A DNA stretch of 43,256 bases from Nonomuraea antri (GCF_013283785.1 NZ_JABCPZ010000076.1:1-43256), one strand, 5' to 3'; positions 7,814-16,561 are shown, counted from the first letter of the stretch. Numbers and translations are program-made. The notes: a model not told the origin generated them from the sequence alone.

Positions 7814-8422
7814 CTAGCTGTAGAGACCGCGCTTGTTGATGTACTGGACGATCCCGTCGGGCACCAGGTACCAGATCGGCTCCCCCTTGGCCACCCGCTG
7901 CCGGCACTCCGACGAGGAGATGGCCAGCGCCGGGATCTCCAGCAGGGTCACGCGCCCCTCGGGCAGCCCCGGGTCGTGCAGGGTGTGCCCAGGACGGGTA
8001 CAGCCGACGAAGTGGGCCAGCTCGAACAGCTCGTCGGCGTCCTGCCAGCCCAGGATGGCCCCGAGCGCGTCGGCGCCGGTGATGAAGTACAGCTCCGCCT
8101 CGGGCCCGTAGATCTCGGAGATGTCACGCAGCGTGTCGATGGTGAACGTCGGCCCCGGCCGGTCCACGTCCACCCGGCTCACCGAGAAGCGGGGGTTGGA
8201 CGCCGTCGCGATCACGGTCATCAGGTAGCGGTCCTCTGCCGCGGAGACCTCGCGCTCGGCCTTCTGGTACGGGCGTCCCGTGGGCACGAAGACGACCTCG
8301 TCGAGGTTGAAATGGTGGGCCACCTCGCTGGCCGCGACGAGGTGACCGTGGTGAATGGGGTCGAACGTACCGCCCATAACACCCACGCGTCGCTTCCCCT
8401 GGACACCAGGCGCGTTCATCAT
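7814..8422 (-). CDS. nadD: Nicotinate-nucleotide adenylyltransferase
   Basis: NadD joins nicotinate mononucleotide and ATP to give deamido-NAD in NAD biosynthesis. The nucleotidyltransferase motif GGTFDPIHHGH (residues 17-27) and the C-terminal ISSSECRQR (the SxTxxR-type motif) are intact in this 202-aa protein, the normal length. Two adjacent ATG codons can serve as the start. In the ancestral cluster rsfS follows directly; here an inserted opposite-strand gene intervenes. A divergent M48 peptidase gene begins 97 bases upstream. Confidence 0.95.
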   Translation of the reverse strand: MMNAPGVQGKRRVGVMGGTFDPIHHGHLVAASEVAHHFNLDEVVFVPTGRPYQKAEREVSAAEDRYLMTVIATASNPRFSVSRVDVDRPGPTFTIDTLRDISEIYGPEAELYFITGADALGAILGWQDADELFELAHFVGCTRPGHTLHDPGLPEGRVTLLEIPALAISSSECRQRVAKGEPIWYLVPDGIVQYINKRGLYS

Positions 8423-8519
8423 GAAACGGACCTTACGCGGACTCAGTATCCCAACATGATGCCACCCCCCTTCGTTGATGACCGCGCATCACTTCCGTGG
8501 CGGACGTAGCATGCCGGGC

Positions 8520-9542
8520 ATGACGACCACCCCGGACCGCAATCGCGTCCAACTGCCCGGCATCTCGTCCCGAGCCTACGAACACCCCGCAGACCGGTCC
8601 GCCCTGGTCGCTCTGCGTAAGTTGAGTGGGTTCGACACCGTTCTCAAGCAGATGTCCGGCCTCATCAGCGAACGACGACTGCGCCTGATGTACCTCGCCT
8701 CCGCCGTACGCGTGAGCGAGACCCAGTTCCGCTCCCTGTACGACATGGGCCGCGACGCCGCCTACATCCTCGACCTGCACCGGATCCCCGAGATCTACGT
8801 CCAGCAGGACCCGCAGGTCCAGGCCAAGGCCATCGGCTTCGACGACCCGTTCATCGTCGTGACCACCGGGCTGCTCAACCTCATGAACGAGGAGGAGCAG
8901 CGCTTCGTCATCGGCCACGAGACCTCGCACATCCTGTCGGGTCACGCGGTCTACCGGACGATGCTCGACATCCTCACCCGCCTGGCCACCCGCGTCGCGT
9001 GGATCCCGCTCGGCTACATCGGCCTGCGCGCGATCGTGGCGGGCCTGGAGGAGTGGTACCGCAAGTCCGAGCTGTCCTCCGACCGCGGCGGCCTGCTGAC
9101 GGGCCAGAACCCCGAGGCGGCCAAGCGCGCGCTGATGAAGCTGGCCGGCGGCGACTACACCCACGAGATGAACATCGAGGCGTTCCTGGAGCAGTACCAG
9201 GAATACGACACCGCCGGCGACCTGCGCGACGGCTTCCTCAAGGTGCTCAACCTGCTCGGCACCACCCACCCGTTCGCCGTGGTGCGCGTGGCCGAGCTGG
9301 ACAAGTGGCACCGCGGCGGCGAGTACGAGCGCATCCTCGGCGGCGACTACCCGCGCAGGGAGGACGACGCCGACGCCAGGGTCACCGACGAGATCAAGGC
9401 CGCGGCCGAGTCGTACCGGGCCTCCTGGGCCCAGTCGCAAGACCCGTTCATCGGCGTGCTGCGCGACGTGGCCGAAGGCGCCGTCAACGCGGGCGAGCGC
9501 ATCTTCAACCGCTTCTCGCGCCGCGACGGCGGCCAGGGCTGA
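8520..9542 (+). CDS. M48-family zinc metallopeptidase
   Basis: The protein has the zinc site HETSH (residues 133-137) and a third-ligand candidate Glu184 in SELSSDRGG, the usual M48 ExxxD pattern. About 340 aa. Unlike HtpX it has only weak hydrophobic stretches (about residues 147-172), so it may be peripheral or singly anchored. The C-terminal 60 residues are charged. The ATG at 8520 is preferred; another in-frame ATG at 8511 is possible. It is divergent from nadD and converges with the Ser/Thr kinase gene 24 bases downstream. The substrate is unknown. Confidence 0.88.
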   Translation: MTTTPDRNRVQLPGISSRAYEHPADRSALVALRKLSGFDTVLKQMSGLISERRLRLMYLASAVRVSETQFRSLYDMGRDAAYILDLHRIPEIYVQQDPQVQAKAIGFDDPFIVVTTGLLNLMNEEEQRFVIGHETSHILSGHAVYRTMLDILTRLATRVAWIPLGYIGLRAIVAGLEEWYRKSELSSDRGGLLTGQNPEAAKRALMKLAGGDYTHEMNIEAFLEQYQEYDTAGDLRDGFLKVLNLLGTTHPFAVVRVAELDKWHRGGEYERILGGDYPRREDDADARVTDEIKAAAESYRASWAQSQDPFIGVLRDVAEGAVNAGERIFNRFSRRDGGQG

Positions 9543-9566
9543 CCCCGCCAAGCAGGTCGGCGCAGG

Positions 9567-11330
9567 TCAGAGCAGGAGAGCGATCGCGCGCACTGCCGCC
9601 GCGCACAGGGCGACGAACCCGCCCAGCACGGCCAGTGCGCGCAGCCCCTCCCTGCGCAGCTCGGGCAGCCGCCCGCCGATCCGCTCGATCTCGCGCCCGC
9701 TGACGGCCCCGCACAACATGCCGAACACCACGCCGGCCACGGTGACGGGCGCGGGCTGCTGCCACCAGTCCGAGGTGATCTGACCGCCGCCGGTCGCCCA
9801 CAGCGCGCCGCCGGAGGCCACGGCCACCGGCACGCCCGGCCACACCACGGCCGTCGCCGCAGCCCCGGTCAGGGCGAACGGGAACGACAACACCCGCAAC
9901 GCGATCCTGGTGCGCCGCGCGCTGCGGTTCCTGACCAGCCAGTGGCTCATCCACAACGACCTGGTCACCACCACGAACGCGGCCGTGATGGCGATGGAGG
10001 CGATCGGCCAGATCACCGACGTCACCACGCACGGCACGGCCAGCACCGCCAGCAGCAACAACGCGCCGTTGCCGGCCGGCAGCGTGGTGGGCGCCTCGGT
10101 ACGCAGCCCGCTCCTGCGCCCGGCGGTCGGCTTGGCCTGCTGCTTGGCCGGGGTCCTCGGACGAGCGCGCGGCCCGGTCGACTCGCCGCTCGTGCGCCCG
10201 CGTACGGCGGGCTTGGCGTCCGTGCTCGTGCGTGGACGAGCGGCGGTGACCTTGCCCTCCGGATTCGTCCGGCCACGGGGGGCGGGCACCTTGCCGTCCT
10301 GGTTCGTCCTGGCACGGGCGGCGGGCTGCTTGCCTTCGGGGTTCGAGCGGCCACGTGACGTGGCGGCCTTGCCGTCCTGGTTCGTCCTGGTGCGCGGGGC
10401 GGGCACCTTGCCGTCGGCGCCGCCCGGGCGGGCGCGTCCCTCGTCGGCGCGGCTGCGTACCGCCGTGCCCTTGCCTTCCTCGGCCACCACCGCGGCGGCG
10501 GCGCGGGCCGGGGCCGGCGGCTCGGGCTCGGGCGTGCTGGTGGCCTTGGCCAGCCGAGACAGCCGGTCGGCGAGGATCGCGGCGGTGGGCCGCTTGCTCG
10601 GCTCGCGGTTGAGCGCGGCCCGCACCAGAGGCAGCAGCGCGACCGGCACCCCCTTGAGGTCGGCCTGGCCGTTCAGCACCGCGTACATCTGCGCCTCGGC
10701 GGTGCCGCGGCCGAACGTGGGCCGGCCGGTGGCGGCGAACGCCACCGTGGCGCCCCAGGCGTGGACGTCGGCGGGCGAGTCGACGTGCTCGTCGGCGAAG
10801 ATCTCGGGCGCGGTGTAGCCGGGCGTGCCGAGGAACGTGCCGGTCATGGTCAGCCGGGTGGCGTCGAGCACCTGCGCGATGCCGAAGTCGATGAGCACCG
10901 GACCGGTCGAGCCCATGAGGATGTTGCCCGGCTTGAGGTCGCGGTGCACCACCCCGGCCGCGTGGATGATGGCCAGCGCGGCGGCGATGCCCTGCGCCAT
11001 GTCGACCAGGTCGGCCACGTCGAGGGGGCCGCTCTGGCGTACCAGGTCGAGGAGGGTGGCGCCCTCGATGTGCTCCATGACCAGGTAGGGCCGGTCACAG
11101 CTCAGATCGGCGTCGAGCACCTTCGCCACGTACGGGCTCTCGACCCGGCGCAGCGCGCGGACCTCACGCTCAAGCCTGATGCGGGAGGTCTCGTCCTGTG
11201 CCAGGTCGTGCAGCACCTTGAGTGCGACGCGCTCGCCACGGCGGGCGCTGGCGAGGTAGACCTCGCCCATGCCGCCACGGCCCAGCCGCTCGACCAAGGT
11301 GTACGGCCCGACCTTGCCGAGCTTGCTCAC
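9567..11330 (-). CDS. Membrane Ser/Thr protein kinase
   Basis: This is a Hanks-type kinase of 587 aa. It has glycine loop GRGGMGEVY (18-25), catalytic Lys38, HRDLKPGN (129-136), DFG (148-150) and GTPGYTAPE (168-176), so it should be active. Residues ~260-400 form a very basic linker with about seven imperfect 12-13-residue repeats of the type RTNQDGKVPAPRG. Four to five hydrophobic segments follow from about 405 to the end; unlike PknB there are no PASTA domains and little outside the membrane. The signal it senses is unknown; the membrane part may be the sensor. It lies between an M48 peptidase (convergent) and a small membrane protein gene upstream on the same strand. Confidence 0.93.
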   Translation of the reverse strand: MSKLGKVGPYTLVERLGRGGMGEVYLASARRGERVALKVLHDLAQDETSRIRLEREVRALRRVESPYVAKVLDADLSCDRPYLVMEHIEGATLLDLVRQSGPLDVADLVDMAQGIAAALAIIHAAGVVHRDLKPGNILMGSTGPVLIDFGIAQVLDATRLTMTGTFLGTPGYTAPEIFADEHVDSPADVHAWGATVAFAATGRPTFGRGTAEAQMYAVLNGQADLKGVPVALLPLVRAALNREPSKRPTAAILADRLSRLAKATSTPEPEPPAPARAAAAVVAEEGKGTAVRSRADEGRARPGGADGKVPAPRTRTNQDGKAATSRGRSNPEGKQPAARARTNQDGKVPAPRGRTNPEGKVTAARPRTSTDAKPAVRGRTSGESTGPRARPRTPAKQQAKPTAGRRSGLRTEAPTTLPAGNGALLLLAVLAVPCVVTSVIWPIASIAITAAFVVVTRSLWMSHWLVRNRSARRTRIALRVLSFPFALTGAAATAVVWPGVPVAVASGGALWATGGGQITSDWWQQPAPVTVAGVVFGMLCGAVSGREIERIGGRLPELRREGLRALAVLGGFVALCAAAVRAIALLL

Positions 11331-11421
11331 CGTCCCTCCCCGCTCGGCGCGCCCATAAGGGACACAACCCTAGCGCTGGGGCGACGGTTGACGCCTGCGG
11401 CACGCCGGAACCCGCGCGGGT

Positions 11422-11598
11422 TTATCGCCGCGAACGGTCGGAGAGCATGCTGTCGAACTCGCCGGTGGGCTCGTCCGACAGATCCTTGCGCCCCTTCCTG
11501 CGCCAGTTGACGTGCCCGCGGGCCTCCAGCCAGAGCAGCAGGCGGTCGGCGCCGAACAGCACGGCGGCCGAGAAGACGAGAGCGATGACAATCTCCAT
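11422..11598 (-). CDS. Small single-helix membrane protein
   Basis: This is a 58-aa protein: an N-terminal hydrophobic helix (VIALVFSAAVLFGADRLLLWL, about residues 4-24) then a polar, charged tail (EARGHVNWRRKGRKDLSDE). Codon use is typical of the neighbours, with high third-position GC, supporting a real gene. It begins at an ATG with GGGAGG only one base before it, an unusually tight spacing, so the true start could be a few codons later. It lies between proA and the kinase on the same strand, with 50 and 91 base gaps. I do not recognise a named family. Confidence 0.65.
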   Translation of the reverse strand: MEIVIALVFSAAVLFGADRLLLWLEARGHVNWRRKGRKDLSDEPTGEFDSMLSDRSRR

Positions 11599-11648
11599 GC
11601 CTCCCAGTCAAACCACCCGGTACGGGGCCGGTCAGGCCGACACGCCGG

Positions 11649-12932
11649 TCAGTCGCAATCGCAGCTCGCCATCACGGTGCCCTCTGACGTGCGCAGTTGC
11701 CCCTCACCGGTGTAGACCCACTTGGTGGAGGTCAGCTCGGGCAGGCCCATCGGGCCGCGGGCGTGCAGCTTCTGGGTGGAGATGCCGATCTCGGCGCCGA
11801 ACCCGAACTCACCGCCGTCGGTGAACCTGGTGGACGCGTTGACCGCCACGGCCGCCGAGTCGACCAGCGACACGAAGCGGCGCGCGGCCCGCTGCGACCG
11901 GGTGACGATGGCGTCGGTGTGGCCCGAGCCGTACTTCCTGATGTGCGCCACCGCCTCCTCCAGCGAGTCGACGACGGCGGCGGCGATGTCGAGCGAGAGG
12001 TATTCGGTGAAGAAGTCGTCGTCGGTGACCGGCACGACCTCGCCGTGGCTGGCGATGCGCGCGTCGCCGTGCACGGTCACGCCCGCCTCGGCCAGCGCGG
12101 CCAGCGCCCGCGGCACGAACGCGCCGGCCACGTCCGCGTGCACCAGGAACGTCTCGGCCGCGTTGCACACCGACGGCCGCTGCGCCTTGGCGTTGACCAG
12201 GATCTGCACGGCCAGCTCCACGTCGGCGTCGGCGTCGACGTAGACGTGGCAGTTGCCGACGCCGGTCTCGATCACCGGCACGGTGGACTCCTCGACCACC
12301 GAGTTGATCAGGGACGCGCCGCCGCGCGGAATGAGCACGTCGACCAGGCCCCGGGCGCGCATGAGCGCCTTGACCGAGTCGCGGGTCTGGCCGGGCACGA
12401 GCTGCACCGCGCCGGACGGCACCTCGGTCTCCGCCAGCGCCGCCTGCATGATCTTCACCAGCGCCGTGTTGGACGAGTACGCGCTCGACGACCCGCGCAG
12501 CAGCACCGCGTTGCCGCTCTTGAGACAGAGCGCGGCTGCGTCGACGGTGACGTTCGGCCGGCCTTCGTAGATGATGCCGATCACGCCCAGCGGCACCCTG
12601 AGCTGGCGCAGCTCCAGGCCGTTCGGCAGCGTGGAGCCCCGGACCACCTCACCCACCGGGTCGGGCAGGTCGGCGACCTGGCGCACGGCCTCGGCGATGG
12701 CGGCGATCCTGGTCTCGTCGAGCCGCAGCCGGTCGATCATCGCCTCGGACGTGCCCTGGGCCCTGGCCCGCTCGACGTCCTCGGCATTGGCCTCGACGAT
12801 CTCGGCGGCGTGCGCGACCAGGGCGTCGGCGACGGCACGCAAAGCCCGGTCCTTCGGCGCCCGCGGCAGTGGGGCCAGCTCGGCGGCGGCCTCTCGTGCC
12901 GCGTGGGCAACCTCCAGGAACTCCGTTGTCAT
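11649..12932 (-). CDS. proA: Gamma-glutamyl phosphate reductase
   Basis: ProA reduces gamma-glutamyl phosphate with NADPH to glutamate semialdehyde in proline synthesis. The 427-aa protein is full length, with the aldehyde-dehydrogenase fold, GVIGIIYEGRPNVT, the catalytic Cys in RPSVCNAAET, and the family's GFGAEIGISTQKLHARGPMG segment. It starts at an ATG, and proB lies 124 bases upstream on the same strand, so the two form a proBA pair. The unusual tail MASCDCD ends the protein. Confidence 0.97.
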   Translation of the reverse strand: MTTEFLEVAHAAREAAAELAPLPRAPKDRALRAVADALVAHAAEIVEANAEDVERARAQGTSEAMIDRLRLDETRIAAIAEAVRQVADLPDPVGEVVRGSTLPNGLELRQLRVPLGVIGIIYEGRPNVTVDAAALCLKSGNAVLLRGSSSAYSSNTALVKIMQAALAETEVPSGAVQLVPGQTRDSVKALMRARGLVDVLIPRGGASLINSVVEESTVPVIETGVGNCHVYVDADADVELAVQILVNAKAQRPSVCNAAETFLVHADVAGAFVPRALAALAEAGVTVHGDARIASHGEVVPVTDDDFFTEYLSLDIAAAVVDSLEEAVAHIRKYGSGHTDAIVTRSQRAARRFVSLVDSAAVAVNASTRFTDGGEFGFGAEIGISTQKLHARGPMGLPELTSTKWVYTGEGQLRTSEGTVMASCDCD

Positions 12933-13056
12933 GGCTCCGCTCCGCTCCGCTGCTCCGGGCTCTTCGAGCCCCGATCTTCCCTCGTCACTCCAGTGATCGC
13001 CGCCCGGCGGCGCTCCTCGATCGGGAGCGGGACGTCGCGCGCCCCTCGCCGGCGGG

Positions 13057-14175
13057 TCAGCCGTGGCTCTCCAGTATGACGATGTCGTCGCGGTGAATCA
13101 GCTCGCGTTCATATTCCGGACCGAGCGCGCTGGCCAGCTCCCGCGTGGAGCGCCCGAGCAGGCCGGGGATCTCGGTGGCGTCGAAGTTGACCAGCCCCCT
13201 GGCCACCACGCCGCCCCGCGGCCCGCACAGGTCGACCGGGTCGCCGGCGGCGAAGTCGCCCTCCACCGAGGTCACCCCGGCCGGCAGCAGCGACTTGCGC
13301 CGGCCCACGATCGCCTCGACCGCGCCCTGGTCGAGGATGAGCCGGCCGCGGCCGGTGGTGGCGTGGGCGAGCCAGAGCAGCCGGGTGCCCGGGTGGCGGC
13401 CGCCGGGGTGGAAGTAGGTGCCGACGTCGGCCCCGGCCAGCGCCTGGGCGGCGTGCGCGGCGGCGGTGAGCACGACGGGCACGTCGGCGCCGGTGGCGAT
13501 CCTGGCCGCCTGCACCTTGGTGATCATGCCGCCGGTGCCGACCGCCGCGCCGTTCTTGCCCAGCTCGACGCCGACCAGGTCTTCGGGACCGCGGATCTCG
13601 GCCAGCCGCCGCGACCCCGGCCGGCTGGGCGGGCCGTCGTAGAGCGCGTCGACGTCGGACAGCAGCACCAGCGCGTCGGCGTGGATCAGGTGGGAGACGA
13701 GCGCGGCCAGCCGGTCGTTGTCGCCGAAGCGGATCTCGTCGGTGGCGACGGTGTCGTTCTCGTTGACGATGGGCATGATGCCCAGCTCCAGCAGCCTGGC
13801 CAGGGTGCGCTGGGCGTTGGCGTGGTGCGCGCGGCGCATCATGTCGTCGGCGGTCAGCAGCACCTGGCCGACGCGCAGGCCGTACCTGGCGAAGGAGGAG
13901 GTGTAGCGGGCGACCAGCACCCCCTGGCCGACGGAGGCCGCCGCCTGCTGCGTGGCGAGGTCGCGTGGTCGCGCCGACAGCCCGAGCGGGCCGAGGCCCG
14001 CCGCGATCGCGCCCGACGACACCAGGACGATCTGTGTCCCGGTGCGCCGCCGCGAGGCCAGCACGTCGACCAGGGCGTCGACCCGGTCCACGTCGATCGT
14101 GCCCTGGGGGGTGGTGAGCGAGGAGGAGCCGATCTTGACGACGACCCTCGACGCTGAGCTGATCCGATCTCGCAC
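13057..14175 (-). CDS. proB: Glutamate 5-kinase with PUA domain
   Basis: ProB phosphorylates glutamate at the gamma carboxylate, the first and feedback-controlled step of proline synthesis. The 372-aa protein has the amino-acid kinase domain (VVKIGSSSLT, LVSSGAIAAG, PIVNENDTV, GGMITKVQAA) followed by a PUA domain (about 285-360), as in most bacterial ProB. The GTG start lies 10 bases after the stop of the upstream metallo-hydrolase gene, so the two may be cotranscribed. In related actinomycetes obg usually lies just upstream; here an 8.7-kb accessory block separates them. Confidence 0.97.
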   Translation of the reverse strand: MRDRISSASRVVVKIGSSSLTTPQGTIDVDRVDALVDVLASRRRTGTQIVLVSSGAIAAGLGPLGLSARPRDLATQQAAASVGQGVLVARYTSSFARYGLRVGQVLLTADDMMRRAHHANAQRTLARLLELGIMPIVNENDTVATDEIRFGDNDRLAALVSHLIHADALVLLSDVDALYDGPPSRPGSRRLAEIRGPEDLVGVELGKNGAAVGTGGMITKVQAARIATGADVPVVLTAAAHAAQALAGADVGTYFHPGGRHPGTRLLWLAHATTGRGRLILDQGAVEAIVGRRKSLLPAGVTSVEGDFAAGDPVDLCGPRGGVVARGLVNFDATEIPGLLGRSTRELASALGPEYERELIHRDDIVILESHG

Positions 14176-14185
14176 GCCCTGAACC

Positions 14186-14818
14186 CTATCCGAGGGCCGC
14201 CGACTCCCCTGTCGCGATGTCCAGGTAAGCGGTCTCGCCCTTGAACTCCATCCACTGCGCGAAATAGTCGCGGCCCAGGTCGTTCAGCGTGGCGTCGTGG
14301 ATGGGGAACGCGCGGGCCGGCCGCACCGCGCGGACGAAGTCCAGCGCCTCGGCCAGCTTGAGCCAGGGCGCGGCGGCGGGCACGAGCAGCGTCGTCACCG
14401 GCGAGCTCGGGACGAACAGCGAATCACCCGGGTGATAGACGTCGCCCTCGACGAGGTAGCCGACGTTGGCGCAGCCGGGCAGGCCGTCGTAGATCTCGGC
14501 GTGCCTGCCGCCGACGACCTCGACGCCGAACCCGGCCGCGGTGAAGCGCTGCCCCGGCTCGACCGGGACCAGGGCGTCGCCGAGCTCGGGGACCTCGGCG
14601 GCGGCCGCCTGCGGCAGGTGGACGCGCAGCGCCGGCTCGCGCAGGCGGGCCGCCGCGAGCTTGTCGGCGTCGAGGTGGTCGGGGTGCTCGTGGGTCACCA
14701 GGACGTCCGTGGCCCCGTCGAGCGCCTCGGCCTCGGTGAACACGCCCGGGTCGATGACGAGCACCCGGTCGCCGACCTCCAGGCGGACGCAGGCGTGGCC
14801 GTACTTGATCAAACGCAT
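14186..14818 (-). CDS. Metallo-beta-lactamase-fold hydrolase
   Basis: This 210-aa enzyme of the UlaG/UPF0173-like branch has the metal motif HEHPDH (His43, His45, Asp47, His48), with further candidate ligands in GGRHAEIYD, YHPGDSLF (Asp) and FPIHDA. The start is the ATG at 14818, where the fold begins (MRLIKYGHACVRLE); the in-frame codons further upstream belong to the antisense reading of the DsbA gene. It precedes proB by 10 bases on the same strand. The substrate is not known. Confidence 0.9.
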   Translation of the reverse strand: MRLIKYGHACVRLEVGDRVLVIDPGVFTEAEALDGATDVLVTHEHPDHLDADKLAAARLREPALRVHLPQAAAAEVPELGDALVPVEPGQRFTAAGFGVEVVGGRHAEIYDGLPGCANVGYLVEGDVYHPGDSLFVPSSPVTTLLVPAAAPWLKLAEALDFVRAVRPARAFPIHDATLNDLGRDYFAQWMEFKGETAYLDIATGESAALG

Positions 14819-14871
14819 GCGGCCACTGTGCCAGGCCCGCCCACACCCGCACAGGCCGGGGCTGCCGCCGG

Positions 14872-15852
14872 TCAGCCGGCGTATTCGGGGGTCATGGCGG
14901 CGGCCATGGCCAGGTGCGGGGCGGCCTGCTCGGCCTTGCCCTGCCGCTGCAGCGTGCGCCCGAGCAGGTGCCGGACGTAGGAGTCGTCCGGCGTCTGCGC
15001 GGCCAGCTCGGTCAGCGCGGCGGCGGCCCGGCCGAGCTGGGCGGAGGCGTAGTAGGCGCGGGCGGCCAGCAGGCGCAGGCCGCGGTCCTCGCCGTGCTCG
15101 GCCAGCAGCGGCTTGAGCAGGGTGAGCGCGCCCAGCGGGTCGCGCCGGTCGAGCAGGGACTCGGCGTGCCTGAGCCGCTCGACCTCGGCGGGCAGCCGCC
15201 GCTGGACGTGCCCGGCGGCCTCGGTGAGGAACGCCAGGATCGTCGCGGACGACTGCGCGCCGGCCAGGGCCAGCCCGTTGACGACGAAGGTGGGCGAGGT
15301 GGCCACGCCCCGTGCCTTGCCGACGAGCAGCAGCTCGCGCACCTCGTCGGCGCCGTCGCCGTGGGCCAGCAGCCCGGGGCCCTGATCGAAGCCGGCCGCC
15401 CGGGCCGCGTGCGCCAGCACGTCGGGGCTGCCGATGTCCTCGCCCCTGCTGAACACGGCCGCGAGCACCTGCTGTGCCACGGCGTCCTGCAGCGCCGCGC
15501 CGCCGTGCTCGTGGGCCAGCACGATCAGGCGGTGCGCGTCGTGGCTCCTGGTACGCCAGGCCGAGCCGGTCCACGGCGCGATCCCCTCACCGGCGGCGAC
15601 CTCGGAGACGCGCACCCGGTTCCCCGCCGGGGTCAGCCCGGGCGCGCAGGCCCGCAGCGCTTCGTCGGCCGCCGGGTCGCGCAGCAGCTCCTCCATCGGG
15701 GTGGCGACGGCGGGCGCCGACGGGTCGATGAGGTACGGCCGCCACACCACCTCGACCGGCTCACCGTCCCAGGCCGCCAGCGCGCTCTCCAGCCGCCGCC
15801 TGCCGATGCCGGCCCACGCGCAGATCATGTCCGCCCAGATTTCGATTCGCAT
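14872..15852 (-). CDS. DsbA/FrnE-like thioredoxin-fold protein fused to TPR
   Basis: Residues 1-215 have the FrnE/DsbA fold: MRIEIWADMI, then the active-site region, GIGRRRLESAL, and the cis-Pro strand GVATSPTFVVNG. Residues ~230-326 form helical TPR-like repeats (LLARA, AALTELAAQTPDDSYVRHLLGRTLQRQGK). The active site reads CAWA at 11-14 instead of the usual CPWC, so only one cysteine remains and normal dithiol exchange cannot occur; it may act as a glutathione/mycothiol-dependent or non-redox binding protein. The start is the ATG at 15852. It is divergent from a TetR regulator 59 bases away, which probably controls it. Confidence 0.87.
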   Translation of the reverse strand: MRIEIWADMICAWAGIGRRRLESALAAWDGEPVEVVWRPYLIDPSAPAVATPMEELLRDPAADEALRACAPGLTPAGNRVRVSEVAAGEGIAPWTGSAWRTRSHDAHRLIVLAHEHGGAALQDAVAQQVLAAVFSRGEDIGSPDVLAHAARAAGFDQGPGLLAHGDGADEVRELLLVGKARGVATSPTFVVNGLALAGAQSSATILAFLTEAAGHVQRRLPAEVERLRHAESLLDRRDPLGALTLLKPLLAEHGEDRGLRLLAARAYYASAQLGRAAAALTELAAQTPDDSYVRHLLGRTLQRQGKAEQAAPHLAMAAAMTPEYAG

Positions 15853-15867
15853 AGCGAACAAGATAAT

Positions 15868-15879
15868 CGACAACTGTCG
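15868..15879. promoter_or_regulatory. Candidate TetR operator (palindrome)
   Basis: CGACAACTGTCG is a perfect 5-bp inverted repeat around AC. It sits in the 59-base divergent gap between the DsbA-TPR gene and the TetR gene, where an autorepressing TetR protein would bind. A partly matching CCTGTCGG lies 12 bases further on. Confidence 0.4.
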
Positions 15880-15920
15880 TTTAAGCAACACCTGTCGGCC
15901 TGTGCGGTAGAGTGGCGGCC

Positions 15921-16478
15921 GTGAACGTGGACGATCCGCGCGTGCAGCGCACCCGGGCCAGGCTGCGGGCCGCCATCCTCGACCTGTCGGCCGACCACGA
16001 CCTGGCCGACATCACCATGTCGGCGGTGGCCAAGCGGGCCGAGATCAACCGCGCCACGGTCTACCAGCACTACCCCGACCTCGACAGCCTGGTCACCGAC
16101 GCGATGGAGGACGCCATGGTCCGCATCGTCCAGGCGGCCGGGCTGTGCCCGTTCGACGCCCCGCGCGACGTCGTGCCGCCGCCGCTGGCCGAGCTGTTCG
16201 AGCACGTGGCGGCCCAGGCGCCGCTGTACGCGCGGATGCTCGACGCGCACGGCAGCGCCAGGCTCGCCGTGGGCCTGCGCGAACGGCTGACCACCGAGCT
16301 GACCAGGCGTTTCGCCGAGGGCAACCGGCCGTCGGGCCACGGCGACGTGCCGGTCGAGCTGCACGCGGCCTACCTGGCGGGGGCGCTGTGCGGCGTCGTC
16401 GCGCACTGGATCACCGCGCCGCGTCCGCGGCCCGCGCACGAGACAGCGCTCGCCTTCTGGCGGCTCTTCCGCGACTGA
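15921..16478 (+). CDS. TetR family regulator
   Basis: About 185 aa with an N-terminal TetR helix-turn-helix (LRAAILDLSADH, ITMSAVAKRAEINRATVYQHYPDLDSLV, about residues 17-60) and a ligand-binding helical C-terminus. The GTG at 15921 is used; another GTG at 15912 is in frame. It is divergent from the DsbA-TPR gene and probably controls it and itself. The last 8 codons (FWRLFRD and stop) and surroundings have been duplicated 52 bases downstream, outside the gene. Confidence 0.9.
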   Translation: MNVDDPRVQRTRARLRAAILDLSADHDLADITMSAVAKRAEINRATVYQHYPDLDSLVTDAMEDAMVRIVQAAGLCPFDAPRDVVPPPLAELFEHVAAQAPLYARMLDAHGSARLAVGLRERLTTELTRRFAEGNRPSGHGDVPVELHAAYLAGALCGVVAHWITAPRPRPAHETALAFWRLFRD

Positions 16479-16538
16479 GGCGCTTCTCCTGCGACCAAGG
16501 CGCGCCTTCTGGCTCCTCTTCCGCGACCGAGGCGCTTC
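16451..16538. repeat. 52-bp tandem duplication of TetR gene end
   Basis: A 36-bp segment at 16451-16486, covering the last codons and stop of the TetR gene, recurs at 16503-16538 with three mismatches. The second copy is downstream of the stop and not translated in that frame. It is a local duplication, probably by replication slippage. Confidence 0.75.
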
Positions 16539-16555
16539 AGTCGACGACTGAAGCG
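16533..16555. terminator. Palindrome between convergent genes
   Basis: Eleven-base arms CGCTTCAGTCG and CGACTGAAGCG flank a single A, so a strong hairpin can form. It lies between the convergent TetR and LuxR-type genes and overlaps the end of the duplicated segment. There is no T tract, as is common for actinomycete terminators, so the call rests on position and stem only. Confidence 0.45.
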
Positions 16556-16561
16556 GCGGCG

